A DNA stretch of 64,000 nucleotides from Caballeronia sp. SBC1 (GCF_011493005.1 NZ_CP049158.1:1178001-1242000), one strand, 5' to 3'; counted from the first letter of the stretch, positions 26,783-35,600 are shown. The notes: generated by a model from the letters alone, not told the origin. Translations and numbers: made by a program.

Positions 26783-27826
26783 TTAGCGGGCGTCGAACGC
26801 GGGCATCACGTCGGAAATAAACAGTTCAAGCGAACGGCGCTTGCGCTCGAAGCTCATGTTGCTGTCGAGCCAGAAGCTGTATTGATCGAAGCCCAGTTCC
26901 TCATAGTGTTTCAACCGGCCGATGACATCAGCGGCCTGGCCAATCACCAGGTTCTTGCGAATCTGCTCCGGGGTGTATTGCGGGAACGAAGCTATGTCCG
27001 CTTCCGTCAGCGGTTCAATGAAGCCCTGCTCAACCGGCCGCTCGTTCTTGAACCACTTGCTGAAATAGCAATAGAAGCGGCTCAGGTCTGCCACGGCTGC
27101 ATCGACTTCAGCGGCGTCCGCACCCACGAAGGTGTGCATCAGCATCATGATCTGGGGACGTGGCACATCAGGGTTCGCCTTGCAGGCCGCGTTGAAACGG
27201 TCCATCAGGTTCACCACTTCAGTGTCACCTGCTGCTAGCGACGTGACCTGCACATGACACCCGTTCCTCACTGCGAACTCGTGCGAATTGGGATCGCGCG
27301 CCGCGAGCCACATCGGCGGATTGGGCTGCTGGATCGGGCGCGGCACCGGCGTGGTCGAAGGCCACGACCAGAATTCGCCCTGGTGCGCGTAGTCGCCTTT
27401 GAACAGGTTCCGCAATGCCGGGACGAGTTCACGCATCCGTGCGCCGGCGCCGAACGCGTCGAGGCCCGGCAGCAAGCGTTCATATTCGAAGGAATACGCG
27501 CCGCGCGCAATGCCGAGGTCGAGACGCCCGTTGCTCGCGACATCGACCATGCCGGCTTCGCCCGCGAGGCGGATCGGATGCCAGAACGGTGCGATCACCG
27601 TGCCGGTGCCGAGACGAATGCGTTCCGTGCGCGCAGCGAGGTACGAAAGGTTGATGAAGGGGTTCGGCGCGATCGTGAATTCCATCGCGTGGTGTTCGCC
27701 GACCCACGCGGTTTCGAAGCCGCCCTTTTCTGCGATCTGGACGAGCTCGGTGAGTTCGTCGAAGAGTTGCCGATGCGACGTCTGCGCGTCGTAACGCTCC
27801 ATATGGAGAAACAGCGAGAATTTCAT
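26783..27826 (-). CDS. LLM-class flavin-dependent monooxygenase
   Basis: 347 residues of the bacterial luciferase-like family. The N-terminus MKFSLFLHMERYDAQTSHRQ, WVGEHHAMEFTIAPNPFINL, RIRLGTGTVIAPFWHPIRLA and GRLDLGIARGAYSFEYERLL are typical, including the His pair that follows the strand at WVGEHH. These enzymes use FMNH2 from a separate reductase to insert oxygen, often splitting C-N or C-S bonds. It is the promoter-proximal gene of the cluster, with two palindromic operators 100-160 bp upstream, and is probably the first catabolic step. Its substrate is unknown. Confidence 0.9.
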   Translation of the reverse strand: MKFSLFLHMERYDAQTSHRQLFDELTELVQIAEKGGFETAWVGEHHAMEFTIAPNPFINLSYLAARTERIRLGTGTVIAPFWHPIRLAGEAGMVDVASNGRLDLGIARGAYSFEYERLLPGLDAFGAGARMRELVPALRNLFKGDYAHQGEFWSWPSTTPVPRPIQQPNPPMWLAARDPNSHEFAVRNGCHVQVTSLAAGDTEVVNLMDRFNAACKANPDVPRPQIMMLMHTFVGADAAEVDAAVADLSRFYCYFSKWFKNERPVEQGFIEPLTEADIASFPQYTPEQIRKNLVIGQAADVIGRLKHYEELGFDQYSFWLDSNMSFERKRRSLELFISDVMPAFDAR

Positions 27827-27924
27827 GATCGACCTATGTGCAGGAAAACAGTCCGTCTTGCTGCGGGCGCGATGAACTTAAGCGTCCCGCTTCGTGTCGA
27901 CCGCTTGAACGTTGCGGCTGGTAT

Positions 27925-27938
27925 TACGGTATTCCATC
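27925..27938. promoter_or_regulatory. Second GntR-type operator in the monooxygenase promoter
   Basis: TACGGTATTCCATC shares 12 of 14 bases with TATGGTATTCCATA. It lies 38 bp from the perfect copy at 27967 (centre spacing about 42 bp, four helical turns), so two regulator dimers could bind on the same DNA face. Confidence 0.55.
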
Positions 27939-27962
27939 AGATGCCGCAAATCAAGCACTTCC

Positions 27963-27984
27963 ATATTATGGTATTCCATAATAT
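27963..27984. promoter_or_regulatory. Perfect GntR-type operator palindrome upstream of the cluster
   Basis: The arms ATATTATGG (27963-27971) and CCATAATAT (27976-27984) are exact reverse complements around a TATT spacer. The inner 14 bases equal the site at 20121-20134, 7.8 kb away in front of the AA_synth gene. It lies about 140 bp upstream of the monooxygenase start. Confidence 0.7.
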
Positions 27985-28149
27985 TAGATGTGCATGCGGA
28001 TGAATTTGAGGAGGCGGAGAAGGGCTCGGAGAGCATGGGTGAGCCCGTCGTGGAATGAATCGCGAAGGGCGAAGCGGCTGCCGCACAAGCATGCGCGAGA
28101 GGCGCAGCGGCTTAATAAGCTGAGGGATAGCGAACCGCTGGCTTGGCGA

Positions 28150-28288
28150 AAAGTCGTGCTCGCCAAATGGCTTCATGCGGACGGCGGCCTGATCATCTCG
28201 ATGAACCCACGCGTGGTGTCGACGTGGCCGCCAAGGTGGAATCCATACGCTGATCAACCGGCTTGCGGAACGGGGCAAGGCAGAAGTT
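28150..28288 (+). pseudogene. Remnant of a sugar ABC transporter ATPase (RbsA/MglA type)
   Basis: Three frames together spell the region around the second Walker B of sugar ABC ATPases: KVVLAKWLHADGGLII, then after a one-base deletion LDEPTRGVDVAAKVE, then after another one-base deletion HTLINRLAERGKA. The signature LSGGNQQ expected just upstream is unrecognisable and the rest of the gene is missing. The fragment runs directly into the RpiR remnant. Confidence 0.75.
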
Positions 28289-28622
28289 TCCGCTCTTCGG
28301 CGTGCCGTGCGTCGCGCGTCAGGATTCGCACCAGCAATTCATTGCGGCCTCCATGCTCAATTCCGGCGATGCGGTCGTGGCCATCTCGAACACCAGCTCT
28401 ACCTGCTCGCTGATCGAGGTCGCGCGGACCACCCGCGAATGCGGCGCAAGCGTCATAGTGATTACCGGTTCGAACGGCCCGCTCGCGAGTTTCTCGGACG
28501 CCGCGGTGATCGCGAAGACGCTGGAAAATACAGATGTCTATACGACAACCACGTTGCGCTGCGCAAAGGCGACGCTCATACGCTCGTCGTGCTGGACATA
28601 AAAAAACGCCTGGCCGACTGCG
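28278..28622 (+). pseudogene. Remnant of an RpiR/HexR-type regulator (SIS domain)
   Basis: Starting exactly where the ABC ATPase fragment ends, the frame reads RQKFPLFGVPCVARQDSHQQ, GDAVVAISNTSSTCSLIEVA and GASVIVITGSNGPLASFSDA, a clear SIS (sugar isomerase) domain. Near 28550 about 15 residues are lost and the frame shifts; VALRKGDAHT and VLDIKKRLADC then continue the family C-terminus. The RpiR helix-turn-helix half is absent, so it cannot be a functional regulator. Confidence 0.75.
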
Positions 28623-28640
28623 CTCAATCGGTGTCATTTG

Positions 28641-29113
28641 ATAGCGGCCCATCGCTGCTTTGTCGAATCAGGAAGGCCGCTCCGGCCTTCGCATAGGGCG
28701 CCTGCCCCGGGCTTAAGAAGCTGCCTCGGCAGACAAGCCTGAATTTCCCCGGAATTACCAGCTTTTTGATAAATTGTTGTTCAAATAATACGTGCTCGGA
28801 TCGAATATCTGCTGTGCTCATGAAGGTAAATATCTTTTCATAAAAATGAAACCGGACCACTCTAAGGTTCGTCGAGCCGGACGTTCAGTAACCTTCGAAA
28901 TCCTTACACCTCGGTGGATACAGGGCGATTCTCCTGCTTGTGATTGGATCGGCTGTTAGTCAGACTGTTTGGTATGCCAATTATTTCGGCTATATGAATA
29001 TTTAGCATGTTGCTTTAGAAAGCAACGGAATAACCAAACAATCAAACATCAGTGTGACTTTCCGATCCTGTCAAATAGGATATCTCCTCTTTTACAATCT
29101 GAAACACGACAAA
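28641..29113. other. AT-richer intergenic region upstream of the porin
   Basis: No coding region is supported. The stretch is clearly more AT-rich than its surroundings (for example 28780-28850 and 28960-29100), as expected of a regulated outer-membrane porin promoter. Exact -35/-10 elements could not be chosen with confidence. An OmpR-like or small-RNA site could lie here but none was recognised. Confidence 0.4.
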
Positions 29114-30310
29114 ATGAAAATTCAAAAGACCACGGCTGCCATTCTTGCTATCGGAGCATTTGCCGGCGCCGCACACGCACAAAGCAGCGTGACCTTGTAC
29201 GGCATTGCCGACGCCGGGTTCCTGTTCAACAACAACGTCAAGGGCAGCAAACTCTACGGTCTGTCGAGCGCCAACTCGTCACGCTGGGGTTTGCAGGGTG
29301 CTGAAGACCTGGGCGGCGGCCTCAAGGCAATCTTCACCCTTGAAAACGGTTATACCCTCGGCACCGGCGCGCTGGGCCAAGGCGGCCTGGAGTTCGGCCG
29401 CAAGGCCTTCGTCGGCCTGTCGAGCGCCACGTACGGTACGGTGACACTGGGCCGCCAGTACTCGGCAAGCAACGACGCCACCTCCTCGTTCGCATCGGGC
29501 GCCGACTGGGCTGCATCCGGCCTTGGCTACGGCACGCGCGCAGGTGACGTCGATAACGTGGATACGTCGAACCGCATCCAGAACGCCATCAAGTACACGA
29601 GCCCCAACTACCGTGGCGTGACCGTCGGCATCCTGTACAGCCTCGGCGGTCAGGCCGGCCAGTTCTCGAGGAACGCAGTCACCGACGCAGCCGTGTCGTA
29701 CGTAAATGGCCCGATCAAGCTTGGTGCGAGCTACGACTTCACCAAGGACCCGTACTACGCGACGTTCGGCAACCAGGGCAACTCGTCGACGCCGACTTCG
29801 GCTGCGGGTGGGACCAACAACATGGCAAGCCGTATTTACGGCGGCTACGCGTCGGCGGGCTCGCAGCAGATCATCACGGCCGGCGGTTCGTACGTGCTCG
29901 GATCGGCAACGATCGCCCTGCTGTACTCCAACACGCAGTTCCAGAACCTCGGTCAGGTCAATGCAATTGGCAGCTACGGCACCAAGTACAACGGCGGCAC
30001 CGCTACGTTCAATTCGGGCGAACTGAACGTGAAGTACGCGCTGACCCCGGCTCTTACCGTGGCCGGCGCCTACATCTACACGCATAACAGCGGCGCCGAT
30101 GGCGTTGGCAGCGCCAAGTACAACCAGTTCAACCTGGGCACCATCTACTCGTTGTCCAAGCGTACGTCGCTGTACGCGACGGGCTTCTTCGAGACCGCTT
30201 CGGGCGTGGATTCGACGGGCAAGCAAGCGGTTGCTGACTTCAGCGGATCGACCTACTCCTCTAACAACCACCAGTTGGCAGCCATTGTTGGTATAACCCA
30301 CAAGTTCTAA
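29114..30310 (+). CDS. Outer-membrane porin (Gram-negative 16-strand type)
   Basis: 398 residues. The signal peptide MKIQKTTAAILAIGAFAGAA is cleaved after AHA, and the mature start QSSVTLYGIADAGF is the hallmark of beta-proteobacterial porins. LEFGRKAFVGLS, TVTLGRQYSAS and the C-terminal aromatic end VGITHKF support a trimeric 16-strand barrel. The start at 29114 was chosen because the signal peptide begins there; upstream in-frame codons do not make sense. Codon use suggests high expression. It is monocistronic with its own terminator. Confidence 0.95.
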   Translation: MKIQKTTAAILAIGAFAGAAHAQSSVTLYGIADAGFLFNNNVKGSKLYGLSSANSSRWGLQGAEDLGGGLKAIFTLENGYTLGTGALGQGGLEFGRKAFVGLSSATYGTVTLGRQYSASNDATSSFASGADWAASGLGYGTRAGDVDNVDTSNRIQNAIKYTSPNYRGVTVGILYSLGGQAGQFSRNAVTDAAVSYVNGPIKLGASYDFTKDPYYATFGNQGNSSTPTSAAGGTNNMASRIYGGYASAGSQQIITAGGSYVLGSATIALLYSNTQFQNLGQVNAIGSYGTKYNGGTATFNSGELNVKYALTPALTVAGAYIYTHNSGADGVGSAKYNQFNLGTIYSLSKRTSLYATGFFETASGVDSTGKQAVADFSGSTYSSNNHQLAAIVGITHKF

Positions 30311-30360
30311 ATGGTGGCCTGACGCTTTGGGTTGCACTCCTAAGCGTTTCTTGAAGCACG

Positions 30361-30406
30361 CGGCCTTCTCTCTCCGGATTTTCCGGGTAGAGAAGGCCGT
30401 TTTTTT
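30361..30406 (+). terminator. Intrinsic terminator of the porin gene
   Basis: An 11-bp perfect stem CGGCCTTCTCT / AGAGAAGGCCG (30361-30371 and 30389-30399), with an inner CCGGA/TCCGG helix, is followed by seven T residues. It lies 50 bp after the porin stop. Confidence 0.9.
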
Positions 30407-30480
30407 CAGCCTCACACCGCCGTTGTCTGGCCCGCCAAAACCCCAAACCCCATCCACCGGCGCGAGCGAAAAACCAATTC

Positions 30481-31287
30481 TCAGGGTTGCGCCCCAGCAT
30501 AATAAGCCGCCGCCGCGTCAATTTCGTCCGGCGTCATATTCCGCGCAACATTGCGCATCTGCTCGTTGATATCGTTATGACGCGTGTCGTTCGCGAACGC
30601 CTGCAATTGCGCCCGGGTGTATGCAGCAGGCATCCCCTCGAGCCACGGGCTACCCGCCTTATGATCGATACCGCCATGGCACGACGCACAGGAGGCAATG
30701 TTTCGCATCGGCGCTCCGCCGGACACGATTTCCGGCACGGGCATGGCCGGCGCTGCATCGGACCGCAACGCCACCGGTCTCGGCAAATACGCGTAATAAG
30801 CAGAAAGATCACGCATGTCCTGGTCGCTCAGGTTCGAGACCATCGGCGACATCACCGCATTGCGGCGCGCGCCGGACTGAAAGTCGAGTAGCTGCTTATA
30901 GATCACAGAAGAATATTGTCCCGCGAGATTCGGCGAGTTGGCATCGCTCATGCCACGCACGCCATGACACATGGTGCAACGCATGGACAAGGTCGCGCCA
31001 CGGCCGATCGACGTGCTACTCGACTCCGCCAGCAGTTGCGGCGTCATAGCCACCGTGCTCGTTTGCACCAGCGGCACAGGCGTAGCCGACGAAGCGCGCA
31101 GCCATTGCTGCGGTACACCCGCTGCACTGCAGATCGCATTCCAGACGCCCTGGAAGGGCTGGTCGCTTTGTGCCGAGGGCAACCATATGAAACCAACAGC
31201 CGCCGAGAACACGACCAGCGCGAGCATGCCGCCAACCGTGACCGTGAACCACCGGTTTCGTAACGAGAACAGGCGTTCTTCGCTCAT
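30481..31287 (-). CDS. Membrane-anchored diheme cytochrome c (c4-like)
   Basis: 268 residues. A membrane helix near residues 15-37 anchors it, and two heme-binding motifs follow: CTMCH and CASCH, each in a class I/c4-type domain with later Met-containing loops (VMSPMVSNLSDQDM, WLEGMPAAYTRAQL). It is the last gene of the oxidase operon, overlapping subunit I by 4 bp, and likely donates electrons to the oxidase in the periplasm. Confidence 0.88.
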   Translation of the reverse strand: MSEERLFSLRNRWFTVTVGGMLALVVFSAAVGFIWLPSAQSDQPFQGVWNAICSAAGVPQQWLRASSATPVPLVQTSTVAMTPQLLAESSSTSIGRGATLSMRCTMCHGVRGMSDANSPNLAGQYSSVIYKQLLDFQSGARRNAVMSPMVSNLSDQDMRDLSAYYAYLPRPVALRSDAAPAMPVPEIVSGGAPMRNIASCASCHGGIDHKAGSPWLEGMPAAYTRAQLQAFANDTRHNDINEQMRNVARNMTPDEIDAAAAYYAGAQP

Positions 31288-32912
31288 CGCTGCGGCCCTC
31301 CAATCTGAATCGCGGGGATGGACGTATCAGAGCGGAATAACAACGAAGCGACCGGATAACCGTAGTTGAAGAGCGTCAGCCCGATCATCAGCGCAAGCCA
31401 CAGGCCAAAGCTGTTCAATGCGACCGGAATGGTCTTCGATTCATGCACCGCCTTGCTGAACGTGTACTCTGCAACCACACTCCGCGGTCCACGATGGTTG
31501 CAAATCAACACGATGAAAAACATCACTGCCGAGACGACCAGGATCAAGCCGCCAATAGTCGAAATAATCACCGATAACGCCTGTGCAGCAATCTCCGGGT
31601 CGGTGTAATCGAAGAAAGCCATGCGCCGCGGCATGCCAAGAATGCCGGCGAAATGCCATGGGAATGTCAGCACGATCATGCCGATGAACCACAGCCACAA
31701 CTGCTGGCGCATCAGCTTCAATTGCGTCATCGCGCGACCGGTAAGATGCGGCCAGAGATCATAGGCAATCGCGAAATACATGATGACGATAGCCCCGCCA
31801 AAGATCAGATGGAAGTGACCGGTGATCCACTGCGTGTTGTGAACAGCCGAGTCGAGCTGGTAGCTCATGTTGATGATGCCGCCCGCCCCGCCAAAGCCGA
31901 GCATCACAAACGAAAACGCGAGCGCAAGCATTAACGGATTATCCCACGGCAACGCCTTGATCCAGCCAAAGGTGCCCCGGCCGCCGCGCAAGCGGGCCGC
32001 TATTTCAACCGATGCGCAGATCGTGAACACCGTCAGCATGGTCGGCACTGCAACCAGCGCCGTGAACACCGAATGCATGAACTTGAAACCCGAACCAACT
32101 TGCGGATCGGCGAACAGATGGTGGATGCCGATCGGCATGGAAACCACCAGAAACAGGATGAACGAGATGCGCGCCATCGAATCGCTGTACAGACGGCCGC
32201 CAATCGCGCGCGGCAGGATCGTGTAATACGCTATATAAGCGGGCATCAGCCAGAAGTAGACGATCGCGTGAAGGGACCACGAGAAGAACACGCGGGCAAG
32301 GCCGGCGTCGATCGTCGTCTTGAAGCCAAGCGCCACAGGCAGGATCTGGAACAGGATCTCGATAGCCGCACCCACCGCTGTCCAGCCCCATAGATAAGCC
32401 CCAGCCAGGGTAGCGAACATGGCCAGAGGTACTGGCACACCCTTATGCTCGCGTTTCCACACGGCGAGGTTGATCGACATCAGCGCGACCCAGATCCACG
32501 AACCGACCACCACCAAAACGATGCCAATATAGAAGAACGCATTGGCGATCATCGGTGGATAGAAGGTGTAGAGGACCGAGGCGAGACCCATGGCAACGGG
32601 GACCATCGCGGTGACCGTCCCCACGGCCACGAGGATGAATCCGGCCCATGCCCAGCGCGCTCCGATCAACGGTTTCTTCAGCGCCAGTTCGGTGACCGCG
32701 TAACCAAAGCCCATTGCGATCAGCGTGGGAAACACGTAGGCCATGGCCGAGCCATGCGCCGTCACCGAGCGATAGTAGAGTTCCGGATTCTTCAGCCACG
32801 GATGCAGCGGACTGCGCACCCACATTTGCCACGCGCCGAGCAGCAACGCGCCGCCAAAGCTGATGAAACCAAGCCAGAAATGCGCGAGAACGAGTCGCTT
32901 GCTATTTAACAC
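31284..32912 (-). CDS. Heme-copper oxidase subunit I, B-family (ba3-type)
   Basis: 542 residues with about 13 membrane helices. The metal ligands are visible: His53 (low-spin heme), His215 with Tyr219 in SLHAIVYFWLMPAYI (CuB and cross-linked Tyr), His264-His265 (CuB), and His366/His368 in QWITGHFHL (heme ligands). The HxIVYFWLMPAY form, instead of HPEVY, marks B-family oxidases, and the spacing agrees with the Thermus ba3 enzyme as I recall it. It reduces O2 to water, usually with high oxygen affinity. It overlaps subunit II by 11 bp. Confidence 0.92.
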   Translation of the reverse strand: MLNSKRLVLAHFWLGFISFGGALLLGAWQMWVRSPLHPWLKNPELYYRSVTAHGSAMAYVFPTLIAMGFGYAVTELALKKPLIGARWAWAGFILVAVGTVTAMVPVAMGLASVLYTFYPPMIANAFFYIGIVLVVVGSWIWVALMSINLAVWKREHKGVPVPLAMFATLAGAYLWGWTAVGAAIEILFQILPVALGFKTTIDAGLARVFFSWSLHAIVYFWLMPAYIAYYTILPRAIGGRLYSDSMARISFILFLVVSMPIGIHHLFADPQVGSGFKFMHSVFTALVAVPTMLTVFTICASVEIAARLRGGRGTFGWIKALPWDNPLMLALAFSFVMLGFGGAGGIINMSYQLDSAVHNTQWITGHFHLIFGGAIVIMYFAIAYDLWPHLTGRAMTQLKLMRQQLWLWFIGMIVLTFPWHFAGILGMPRRMAFFDYTDPEIAAQALSVIISTIGGLILVVSAVMFFIVLICNHRGPRSVVAEYTFSKAVHESKTIPVALNSFGLWLALMIGLTLFNYGYPVASLLFRSDTSIPAIQIGGPQR

Positions 32913-33471
32913 AACTAAGTCTCCGCGAACCGTTAGCGTTTGCCATCTTGAGGAAAGCCGTTTTGTCGATCACCTTGACGTGCGCCCACATCCCCTGATG
33001 CCCGGTGCCGCAGAACTCGTGGCAAGGCATCAGATGCTCGCCGGGCTGCGTGAACGTGCTCTTGAAAGTGGAGATATAACCGGGCTCGAGCATCGAATTG
33101 ATATTCGTGTTCGTAATCAGGAATCCATGCACGACATCCGCGCTGGTCGCGCGAAAGGTGATGGGCGTATCAGTTGGAATCAGCAGGCATTGCGGCGTGA
33201 ACGAGTACTGCTGCGCGACGATCCGTACGGTAACCGAACCATCCGCTTCAACCGCGCTGCCCAGGTTGCTTTCAATGAATTCACCGCTTACGTTAAGGGT
33301 TTCAGGCCGCACGGTCTCCACTCTGGACGGCGGCATCATGGCCCAATGCAAGCCGGTGAAGATCGTCATGGCGACCAGCACGCAGAGAATAATGACGACA
33401 AGAAGCGCCCACTTGCGCTCTATGCGCGCGGCAATGTCGGCAGACGCATGCGACGGGTGTTCAGTGCTCAT
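32902..33471 (-). CDS. Oxidase subunit II with CuA site (ba3-type)
   Basis: 189 residues from the ATG at 33471. One membrane helix (about residues 21-43) precedes a cupredoxin domain with all CuA ligands: His115 (DVVHGF), Cys150, Cys154, His158 and Met161 in PCHEFCGTGHQGM. It receives electrons from cytochrome c. The single helix instead of two is typical of B-family oxidases, where subunit IIa supplies the other. Start and end overlap the neighbouring genes. Confidence 0.92.
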   Translation of the reverse strand: MSTEHPSHASADIAARIERKWALLVVIILCVLVAMTIFTGLHWAMMPPSRVETVRPETLNVSGEFIESNLGSAVEADGSVTVRIVAQQYSFTPQCLLIPTDTPITFRATSADVVHGFLITNTNINSMLEPGYISTFKSTFTQPGEHLMPCHEFCGTGHQGMWAHVKVIDKTAFLKMANANGSRRLSCVK

Positions 33472-33626
33472 TGGATAACGCCGCGGGGTAAGAAGACCAG
33501 GAAATAGAACGCAAACCACAAGCCAATGACAATGGCCGTTGCCGCGCCAGCAAGCGCAATGGCGCCGTGCGGACCGTCTCGCACGATCTCATCGACGGCG
33601 ACATCTTCTTTCTCGGAATCGGTCAT
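33468..33626 (-). CDS. Oxidase subunit IIa-like small membrane protein
   Basis: 52 residues from the ATG at 33626: an acidic head MTDSEKEDVAVDEIVRDGPH and one membrane helix (IALAGAATAIVIGLWFAFYF). It lies directly upstream of subunit II with a 4-bp overlap. Its size, topology and position fit subunit IIa of ba3-type oxidases, which fills the place of the missing subunit II helix. It is too short for family statistics, so the call leans on context. Confidence 0.8.
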   Translation of the reverse strand: MTDSEKEDVAVDEIVRDGPHGAIALAGAATAIVIGLWFAFYFLVFLPRGVIQ

Positions 33627-33633
33627 GACGTCC

Positions 33634-34869
33634 TCAATAAAGTGGGGCTGAGCGCAACGTGTTGACTTCCTTGACGCTGACGGGCGTGCCGTGATTGCCC
33701 CACGCCGTGCGGATATACGTAACGACCGCCGCGACCTCGACGTCGGAGAGCGACTGAGCGAACGGCGGCATGCCATAGGGCATCGGGTTCTTCTTCGTGC
33801 CCGGCGCATATCCGCCGTTCAGCACCATGCGAATCGGATTCACCGCCGACGTCATCTGGATCGACTGGTTGTTCGCCAGAGGCGGGAAATGCGGCAGCTT
33901 GCCCTGCCCTTGCGACGCATGGCACAGCGCGCATTGAGCGTCGTAGATCTTTTTCCCCAGCGGCGAAAGGTTGGTCTGTTGTTCGACAACCGCGGCGGTT
34001 GCAGGCGCAGGCTTTTCGCCGGCACGTGCAGGCAACGTCTTAAGATAGACCGCCACGGCGCGAATGTCTGCGTCCGTCAGGTACTGGAAGCTGTCGTACA
34101 CGACCTCGGCCATGGGTCCATAGACTGCTCCACGATTCGACACGCCCGACTGCAACAGGTCCGATATGTCCTCAATGCTCCAGTCACCGAGCCCCGCTTC
34201 CTTATTCGATGTCAGCGAAGGCGCATACCAATTCTGCACCGGGATCAAGCCTCCTTCGAAACGCTTGGAGGGCGAATTTCCGCCTAGCGCATTGATCGCG
34301 GTATGGCACATCGTGCAATGGCCAAGCCCTTCAACCAGATAAGCGCCGCGATTCCATTCCACCGATTGCGTGGTGTCAGGCTGGTATTCGCCGGGCTTCA
34401 TGTACAACATGCGCCACCCATACAGCAATGAGCGCTGGTTAAACGGGAACCGCAATTCATGCGCGCGATTAGGCTGATGAATGGGCGGCGTGGACAGCAA
34501 GTACGCGTAGATAGCGTCGGAGTCGTCACGCGTGACCTTGGTATAGGAGGCGAACGGCATGGCTGGATACAGCAGCTCGCCGTCGCGCGACTTGCCCGTA
34601 TGCATCATGGTGTAGAACTCAGCCGAGGTCCACTTGCCTATACCGGTCTCTTTATCCGATGAAATGTTCGGCGTATAGAGCGTGCCGAACGGTGTTTCCA
34701 TTGCGCGGCCGCCGCCGAATAGCTTGCCGGCGGGCACCGTGTGGCACGCAATGCAATCGCCGGCGCGAGCGAGATATTCTCCACGAGCAATCACTGCGGG
34801 ATCGGCGGCTCGTGCATTCAACGTCACGACGCAAGCGCAAAAAAGCATTAGGGCACGGAAACTGAACAC
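33634..34869 (-). CDS. Triheme cytochrome c
   Basis: 411 residues with a signal peptide (to about residue 20) and three CxxCH motifs: CIACH, CTMCH and CALCH. The repeated domain pattern (GRAMETPFGTLYTPNISSDK, later SEFYTMMHTGKSRDGELLYP) is that of the cytochrome subunit of membrane alcohol/gluconate dehydrogenases. It sits between a diheme cytochrome and the oxidase subunits and probably passes electrons from periplasmic dehydrogenases to CuA. It is 7 bp before the IIa gene. Confidence 0.9.
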   Translation of the reverse strand: MFSFRALMLFCACVVTLNARAADPAVIARGEYLARAGDCIACHTVPAGKLFGGGRAMETPFGTLYTPNISSDKETGIGKWTSAEFYTMMHTGKSRDGELLYPAMPFASYTKVTRDDSDAIYAYLLSTPPIHQPNRAHELRFPFNQRSLLYGWRMLYMKPGEYQPDTTQSVEWNRGAYLVEGLGHCTMCHTAINALGGNSPSKRFEGGLIPVQNWYAPSLTSNKEAGLGDWSIEDISDLLQSGVSNRGAVYGPMAEVVYDSFQYLTDADIRAVAVYLKTLPARAGEKPAPATAAVVEQQTNLSPLGKKIYDAQCALCHASQGQGKLPHFPPLANNQSIQMTSAVNPIRMVLNGGYAPGTKKNPMPYGMPPFAQSLSDVEVAAVVTYIRTAWGNHGTPVSVKEVNTLRSAPLY

Positions 34870-34883
34870 GTCTATTTCCTCGC

Positions 34884-35600
34884 CTATTGATTAGGAACAG
34901 TGCCGCAAGCGAGCGGCATCTTGAGCGACCCTGCCGCCACGGGTGCCGGATTCTCCGGCGCGGGCAACGAAGCCAGGTACGCCGCAATAGCCGTGATGTC
35001 CCGGTCGGCTAGTTTCGTGGCGATGTCATGCATGCAATCAGGAGCGAGCGTGGTGCGCGTGCCGTAACGCCAGGCGCCCAACTGGGCGCTGATGTAGTCG
35101 GAGTGCAGGCCCAGCAAGCCAGGAATGGCCGGCTCCATGCCGGTCAGCGCCGCACCGTGACATGCAACGCATGCGGGAATCTTGCGTGACGCGGCACCGC
35201 TATTTACCAGGGTCTTGCCTAGCGCAAGCGTCGCGGTATCCGCAGTCGCTGGCGCGGGCGTGGGGAATGGCGGATGCTCGGCGGCGAAGTACTCCGCAAT
35301 TTTCATCAAATACGGGTCAGGGAGATACGCCAGTAAATAATTCATTGGCGGGTACTTGCGACGACCGTCTCTAAAGGCGAGCAATTGGTTGTAAAGATAA
35401 CCAGCGGGCTTGCCTGAGAGCCGCGGGTAATAGTCGTTGCTCGTGCCTTCACCCTGCGCGCCATGGCACGCCGCGCAACCAAGCACGCGCGCCTGCATGG
35501 TGTCAGGCGCCTTCTCGGCCGGCGTCTCGCCAGCGGCGAATGCTTGCAGGCTTGAACTTGCGAGCAGCACTAGTGTTATGACGACGCTGCGTATGCCCAC
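34884..35600 (-). CDS. Diheme cytochrome c4-like protein
   Basis: 238 residues with a signal peptide cleaved after QAFAA. Two class I c-type domains carry CAACH (near residue 40) and CVACH (near 145), each followed by c4-like motifs (YPRLSGKPAGYLYNQLLAFR, IPGLLGLHSDYISAQLGAWR). It is the first gene of the oxidase operon and an electron carrier in the periplasm. Confidence 0.9.
   Translation of the reverse strand: MGIRSVVITLVLLASSSLQAFAAGETPAEKAPDTMQARVLGCAACHGAQGEGTSNDYYPRLSGKPAGYLYNQLLAFRDGRRKYPPMNYLLAYLPDPYLMKIAEYFAAEHPPFPTPAPATADTATLALGKTLVNSGAASRKIPACVACHGAALTGMEPAIPGLLGLHSDYISAQLGAWRYGTRTTLAPDCMHDIATKLADRDITAIAAYLASLPAPENPAPVAAGSLKMPLACGTVPNQ

Noticed and set aside
28440..28480. tRNA-like T-loop sequence GGTTCGAAC
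   Set aside because: It lies inside the RpiR remnant, and no acceptor or anticodon stems could be formed around it.
29279..30457. 392-codon minus-strand frame opposite the porin
   Set aside because: The porin on the plus strand has signal peptide, barrel pattern and terminator; the opposite frame has no domain.
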